From: Rhizobium phaseoli
Lineage (GTDB): Bacteria > Pseudomonadota > Alphaproteobacteria > Rhizobiales > Rhizobiaceae
DNA length: 64,000 nucleotides
NCBI RefSeq assembly: GCF_010668805.1
Contig: NZ_WUFT01000009.1
Span: 235,797 to 299,796, forward strand
Reading direction: 5' to 3'
Part shown: positions 60,483 to 64,000 of the stretch, piece by piece
How the letters are laid out: each line of letters opens with the position of its first letter
How positions within the stretch are numbered: position 1 is the stretch's first letter
Notes under the pieces: model-generated
Databases searched by the model: none
What the model saw: the letters and a program-made list of their open reading frames with translations, nothing else
What the model was told of the DNA's origin: nothing
Program-made: the position numbers and the translations under genes

Positions 60483-61760
60483 ATGACCCTGCTCGCAACA
60501 ACCAGCATCGCCGCCATCTCGCTTTATGCAATGCTCTCCACCGTTTACAAGAGCGCGCAGGTCTTTCATGCTAGGCGGACAACGATCTCAACAACACCTG
60601 CGAAAGACATTGAAACCAACCCCGTGCCAAGCGTTGATGTCATCGTGCCGTGCTTCAACGAGGACCCAATCGTTCTTTCGGAATGCCTCGCGTCGCTTGC
60701 GGAGCAAGATTATGCCGGAAAATTGCGCATCTATGTAGTCGACGACGGCTCCAAAAATCGCGACGCGGTTGTGGCTCAGCGCGCTGCCTATGCAGACGAT
60801 GAGAGATTCAACTTCACAATTCTCCCTAAAAATGTTGGAAAGCGCAAAGCGCAAATCGCCGCTATAACCCAGTCCTCTGGGGATCTCATTTTGAATGTGG
60901 ACTCAGACACCACGATCGCCCCCGACGTCGTATCTAAGCTTGCCCACAAAATGCGGGATCCAGCAGTCGGTGCGGCGATGGGCCAAATGAAAGCCAGTAA
61001 CCAGGCGGACACCTGGCTAACTCGCTTGATTGACATGGAGTACTGGCTTGCCTGCAACGAGGAGCGCGCGGCACAAGCTCGCTTCGGTGCAGTTATGTGT
61101 TGCTGCGGCCCATGTGCGATGTACCGTCGGTCTGCTATGCTTTCGCTGCTCGATCAGTACGAGACGCAGCTTTATCGCGGCAAGCCGAGTGACTTCGGCG
61201 AAGATCGCCATTTGACGATTCTCATGCTGAGCGCAGGCTTTCGAACTGAGTATGTTCCGAGCGCCATCGCGGCGACAGTCGTTCCAGACACGATGGGTGT
61301 TTATCTACGCCAACAACTACGGTGGGCACGCAGCACCTTTCGGGATACTTTGCTTGCGCTTCCTGTACTGCCTGGTCTCGATCGGTATCTCACGCTGGAC
61401 GCAATCGGGCAAAATGTCGGCCTGCTACTTCTTGCGCTGTCGGTATTGACAGGAATTGGCCAGTTTGCGCTGACCGCCACACTGCCCTGGTGGACGATCC
61501 TGGTCATTGGATCCATGACTCTTGTACGCTGTAGCGTGGCTGCCTATCGCGCCCGCGAACTTAGGTTTTTGGGTTTTGCTCTCCACACGCTCGTGAACAT
61601 CTTTCTCTTAATTCCCTTGAAGGCCTATGCCCTTTGTACCCTATCCAATAGCGACTGGCTGTCGCGCGGATCAGTCGCGATTGCGCCCACTGTTGGGCAG
61701 CAGGGCGCTACCAAAATGCCAGGGCGGGCGACATCTGAAATTGCCTATAGTGGCGAGTGA
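60483..61760 (+). CDS. nodC: NodC, chitin-oligosaccharide synthase
   Basis: The 425-residue membrane protein has an N-terminal membrane segment. Its GT2 motifs are [20 protein letters not shown] and QQLRWARS (the QxxRW processivity motif). Three C-terminal membrane segments follow. It polymerises GlcNAc to the four- or five-sugar backbone of the Nod factor. Confidence 0.97.
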   Translation: MTLLATTSIAAISLYAMLSTVYKSAQVFHARRTTISTTPAKDIETNPVPSVDVIVPCFNEDPIVLSECLASLAEQDYAGKLRIYVVDDGSKNRDAVVAQRAAYADDERFNFTILPKNVGKRKAQIAAITQSSGDLILNVDSDTTIAPDVVSKLAHKMRDPAVGAAMGQMKASNQADTWLTRLIDMEYWLACNEERAAQARFGAVMCCCGPCAMYRRSAMLSLLDQYETQLYRGKPSDFGEDRHLTILMLSAGFRTEYVPSAIAATVVPDTMGVYLRQQLRWARSTFRDTLLALPVLPGLDRYLTLDAIGQNVGLLLLALSVLTGIGQFALTATLPWWTILVIGSMTLVRCSVAAYRARELRFLGFALHTLVNIFLLIPLKAYALCTLSNSDWLSRGSVAIAPTVGQQGATKMPGRATSEIAYSGE

Positions 61761-61896
61761 TGAACGCGTCACTGCAGCTCAAAATCTGGGACAAGAAATG
61801 AACGGGCAATTAACGAATTTGAAGACGACGATCGCTGATCGGCACCAGGATCATCTCATCCTATCGGAGCGGCAGCACCAATGGAAATTTAAGGCA

Positions 61897-62832
61897 ATGG
61901 ATTCGCCTTCTGGCTCATTGTCCCCAGTCGCAATCGACCTGGCCGGCGTTTCGAAATCATATGGTGGTAAAATCGTCGTCAATGACTTGTCGTTTACTAT
62001 CGCCGCAGGAGAATGTTTTGGTCTTTTAGGACCGAACGGCGCAGGTAAAAGCACGATCACCCGTATGATCCTAGGAATGACGTCGCCGAGTGTAGGCAAG
62101 ATCACTGTACTCGGAGCGCAGGAGCCGGGCCAGGTTCGCTTGGCGCGCGCGAAAATCGGGATCGTGTCTCAGTTCGATAATCTCGACCTGGAATTCACGG
62201 TCCGTGAGAACCTTTTGGTATACGGCCGCTACTTCCGCATGAGCACCCGAGAAATCGAAACGGTCATCCCATCGCTGCTTGAATTTGCGCGACTTGAAAG
62301 CAAGGCGAATACGCGTGTGGCAGACCTATCGGGAGGAATGAAGCGGCGCCTCACTTTGGCGCGTGCGCTCATTAATGACCCGCAGCTACTCATTTTGGAC
62401 GAGCCGACCACCGGTCTCGACCCACACGCGCGCCACTTGATCTGGGAACGACTTCGATCGCTGTTGGCACGCGGCAAGACAATTCTTCTGACGACCCATA
62501 TCATGGAAGAGGCGGAGCGCTTGTGCGACCGGCTGTGCGTGCTTGAAGCTGGCCGAAAGATCGCCGAAGGCCGACCGCATGCCCTGATCGAGGAGCAGAT
62601 TGGCTGTCCCGTGATCGAAATTTATGGTGGCGATCCGCAGGAGCTAAGTCTTTTGATCAGGCCGAATGCTAGGCGACTGGAAATCAGCGGAGAGACCCTG
62701 TTCTGCTACACGCCTGATCCAGAGCAGGTGCGCGCGCAACTGCGTGCATATTCGAACCTGCGCTTGCTGGAGCGTCCACCAAATCTAGAGGATGTCTTCT
62801 TGCGGTTAACCGGACGCGAGATGGAGAAGTAG
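61897..62832 (+). CDS. nodI: NodI, ABC transporter ATPase for Nod factor export
   Basis: The ATG at 61897 gives 311 residues, the normal NodI length. The protein has Walker [10 protein letters not shown] (45-53), the signature LSGGMKRRL, Walker [13 protein letters not shown] and the DRA-type C-terminal extension. It powers export of Nod factors with NodJ. A longer form from the ATG at 61798 is possible but unlike known NodI. nodS and nodU, found elsewhere between nodC and nodI, are absent. Confidence 0.95.
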   Translation: MDSPSGSLSPVAIDLAGVSKSYGGKIVVNDLSFTIAAGECFGLLGPNGAGKSTITRMILGMTSPSVGKITVLGAQEPGQVRLARAKIGIVSQFDNLDLEFTVRENLLVYGRYFRMSTREIETVIPSLLEFARLESKANTRVADLSGGMKRRLTLARALINDPQLLILDEPTTGLDPHARHLIWERLRSLLARGKTILLTTHIMEEAERLCDRLCVLEAGRKIAEGRPHALIEEQIGCPVIEIYGGDPQELSLLIRPNARRLEISGETLFCYTPDPEQVRAQLRAYSNLRLLERPPNLEDVFLRLTGREMEK

Positions 62833-62835
62833 ACG

Positions 62836-63615
62836 ATGGGCGTAGCAACATTACCCGCCGGCGGTTTGAACTGGCTCGCAGTTTGGCGCAGAAACTATCT
62901 GGCTTGGAAAAAAGCGGCGCTGGCATCCATTCTCGGAAATCTAGCCGATCCCATAATATACCTATTCGGGCTCGGCGCTGGATTGGGAGTGATGGTCGGG
63001 CGCGTTGACGGCGTATCGTACACTGCATTTTTGGCGGCTGGAATGATCGCGACAAGCGCGATGACTGCTGCAACCTTCGAGACTATCTATGCGGCCTTTG
63101 GCCGAATGCAGGGCCAGCGCACCTGGGAAGCAATGTTGTACACACAGCTCACGCTAGGGGATATCGTCGTTGGGGAAATGGCGTGGGCAGCAACCAAGGC
63201 GTCGCTCGCAGGCACCGGTATTGGTATCGTCGCCGCCATGTTGGGATACACTCACTGGCTGGCTCTTCTCTATGCTCTTCCGGTCATCGCCATCACGGGC
63301 TTAGCCTTTGCGAGCCTTGGAATGGTCGTCACGGCCCTCGCGCCCAGCTACGATTATTTCATATTTTATCAAACGCTGGTCATCACACCGATGTTGTTCT
63401 TATCAGGCGCGGTCTTTCCCATAGACCAATTGCCTGTAGCGTTCCAGCAGCTAGCGGCCTTCTTGCCCTTGGCACATTCGATAGATGTTATCCGCCCGAC
63501 GATGCTGGGCCAACCAATAACCAATGCCTGCCTGCATATCGGTGTTCTCTGCATCTACATAGTTGTGCCATTCTTCATGTCGACCGCATTGCTTCGGCGG
63601 CGACTAATGCGGTGA
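62836..63615 (+). CDS. nodJ: NodJ, ABC-2 type permease for Nod factor export
   Basis: The 259-residue protein has six predicted membrane segments (for example [44 protein letters not shown]) and the ABC-2 signature in the fifth region. It starts 3 bp after nodI. With NodI it forms the export channel. Confidence 0.96.
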   Translation: MGVATLPAGGLNWLAVWRRNYLAWKKAALASILGNLADPIIYLFGLGAGLGVMVGRVDGVSYTAFLAAGMIATSAMTAATFETIYAAFGRMQGQRTWEAMLYTQLTLGDIVVGEMAWAATKASLAGTGIGIVAAMLGYTHWLALLYALPVIAITGLAFASLGMVVTALAPSYDYFIFYQTLVITPMLFLSGAVFPIDQLPVAFQQLAAFLPLAHSIDVIRPTMLGQPITNACLHIGVLCIYIVVPFFMSTALLRRRLMR

Positions 63616-63639
63616 CGGATGCTGCTTCACATCATCATC

Positions 63640-63830
63640 AGCACTCACGCCGGTTTTGGGGGCGAGGCCCGGCATCCCGCAAGATCGCATGGACGCTGGG
63701 CGACACGGCGCGTCTTCTGATCAACGCATGGCCTTGCGATGACGGGTTGCTATCAAAGCTAGCGCATTGAGCGGTAAGCGCCGTTTTCCTCCCACCTCTC
63801 GGGTCGCCGGCTGATCGTTGATGTTGTGCC
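63640..63830 (+). pseudogene. Possible DUF982 gene fragment downstream of nodJ
   Basis: A frame past the nodJ stop reads ASRKIAWTLGDTARLLINAW then PCDDGLLSKLAH, which recalls the DUF982 core (R.I....EA...L...WP...G..Y..A). A stop follows early, and no ATG with a ribosome site begins it. DUF982 genes are common on rhizobial symbiotic plasmids; this looks like a broken one. Confidence 0.3.
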
Positions 63831-64000
63831 CGAACAGGGCTTCGACATATGACGATTACAGGGTTTACGCGTAGTGAGCGTCCGGCGAGCGGATTTTGCT
63901 GATCGGGCAAATCGGGCGATGTTCTGGCATTAGAACCAGCATTAGTGCTGACATTAATACCAGATCGAAGAGGTTGCATGGCTCGCATGGAGATCATGTC
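63831..64000. other. Window end with imperfect short repeats
   Basis: Near 63929-63975 three imperfect copies of (G/A)CATTA(G/A)..C(C/T)(A/G) follow each other, ending before an ATG at 63978 that is cut by the window edge. They could be operator repeats of a gene that begins there. No call is possible from the few visible codons. Confidence 0.25.

Overview
The window looks like part of a symbiotic plasmid of a nitrogen-fixing Rhizobium of the leguminosarum/etli group. It carries a nitrogenase operon (nifHDKEN), a complete set of common nod genes (nodABCIJ with nodD) next to nodFELMNT, a nodO gene, the rhizosphere genes rhiABC with rhiR, a plasmid-type sigma-54 gene and a syrB-like gene. The gene order T-N-M-L-E-F-D-A-B-C-I-J, with nodO and rhiABC/rhiR beside it, is the order known from Rhizobium leguminosarum sv. 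viciae. The symbiovar cannot be fixed from sequence reading alone.

Left part (1-12.8 kb): a defence and repair zone. A minus-strand operon encodes a ribbon-helix-helix regulator, a cytosine-C5 methyltransferase, a McrB-like AAA+ motor and a DUF2357/McrC-like nuclease cut by the window edge. Together these resemble an LlaJI-type restriction-modification system. A divergent pair follows: a protein with a DGQHR-like motif and a protein with a HEPN-type RX4H motif. After a gene-poor stretch come a pRiA4b ORF-3-like protein, two small overlapping genes, a probable alpha-r14 (NfeR1-like) small RNA, an SRAP/YedK protein and an ATP-dependent DNA ligase.

12.9-18.5 kb: the SOS mutagenesis cassette imuA-imuB-dnaE2, preceded by an alphaproteobacterial LexA box (GAAC-N7-GAAC).

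18.5-27 kb: a decayed zone with remnants of IS110, IS5, IS21 and IS630 elements. Among them sit an ACT-domain protein, an exported UbiC-like protein, a small HTH protein and a small unknown gene. That unknown gene lies behind a 210-bp second copy of the nifH promoter-leader region, in which the NifA site has lost one half.

27-38.5 kb: a syrB-like gene with a companion gene, then on the minus strand nifH-D-K-E-N, a broken nifX, fdxB and rpoN. The nifH promoter has a NifA upstream site and a -24/-12 element.

38.5-45.1 kb: a quorum-sensing block. A LuxI-type synthase gene is divergent from rhiABC, and rhiR (LuxR type) faces rhiC. Two related 18-bp dyads precede the synthase gene and rhiA. Downstream of the synthase lie a 52-residue leader-like peptide gene, a strong intercistronic hairpin and an asparagine-synthetase/lasso-cyclase-like gene. 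This is the most intriguing candidate for an undescribed peptide system.

45.1-64 kb: IS, effector and metabolic gene fragments, an Omp25-like porin, then nodO and the full nod cluster. Four nod boxes precede nodO, nodM, nodF and nodA. These genes make, modify and export the lipochitooligosaccharide signal.
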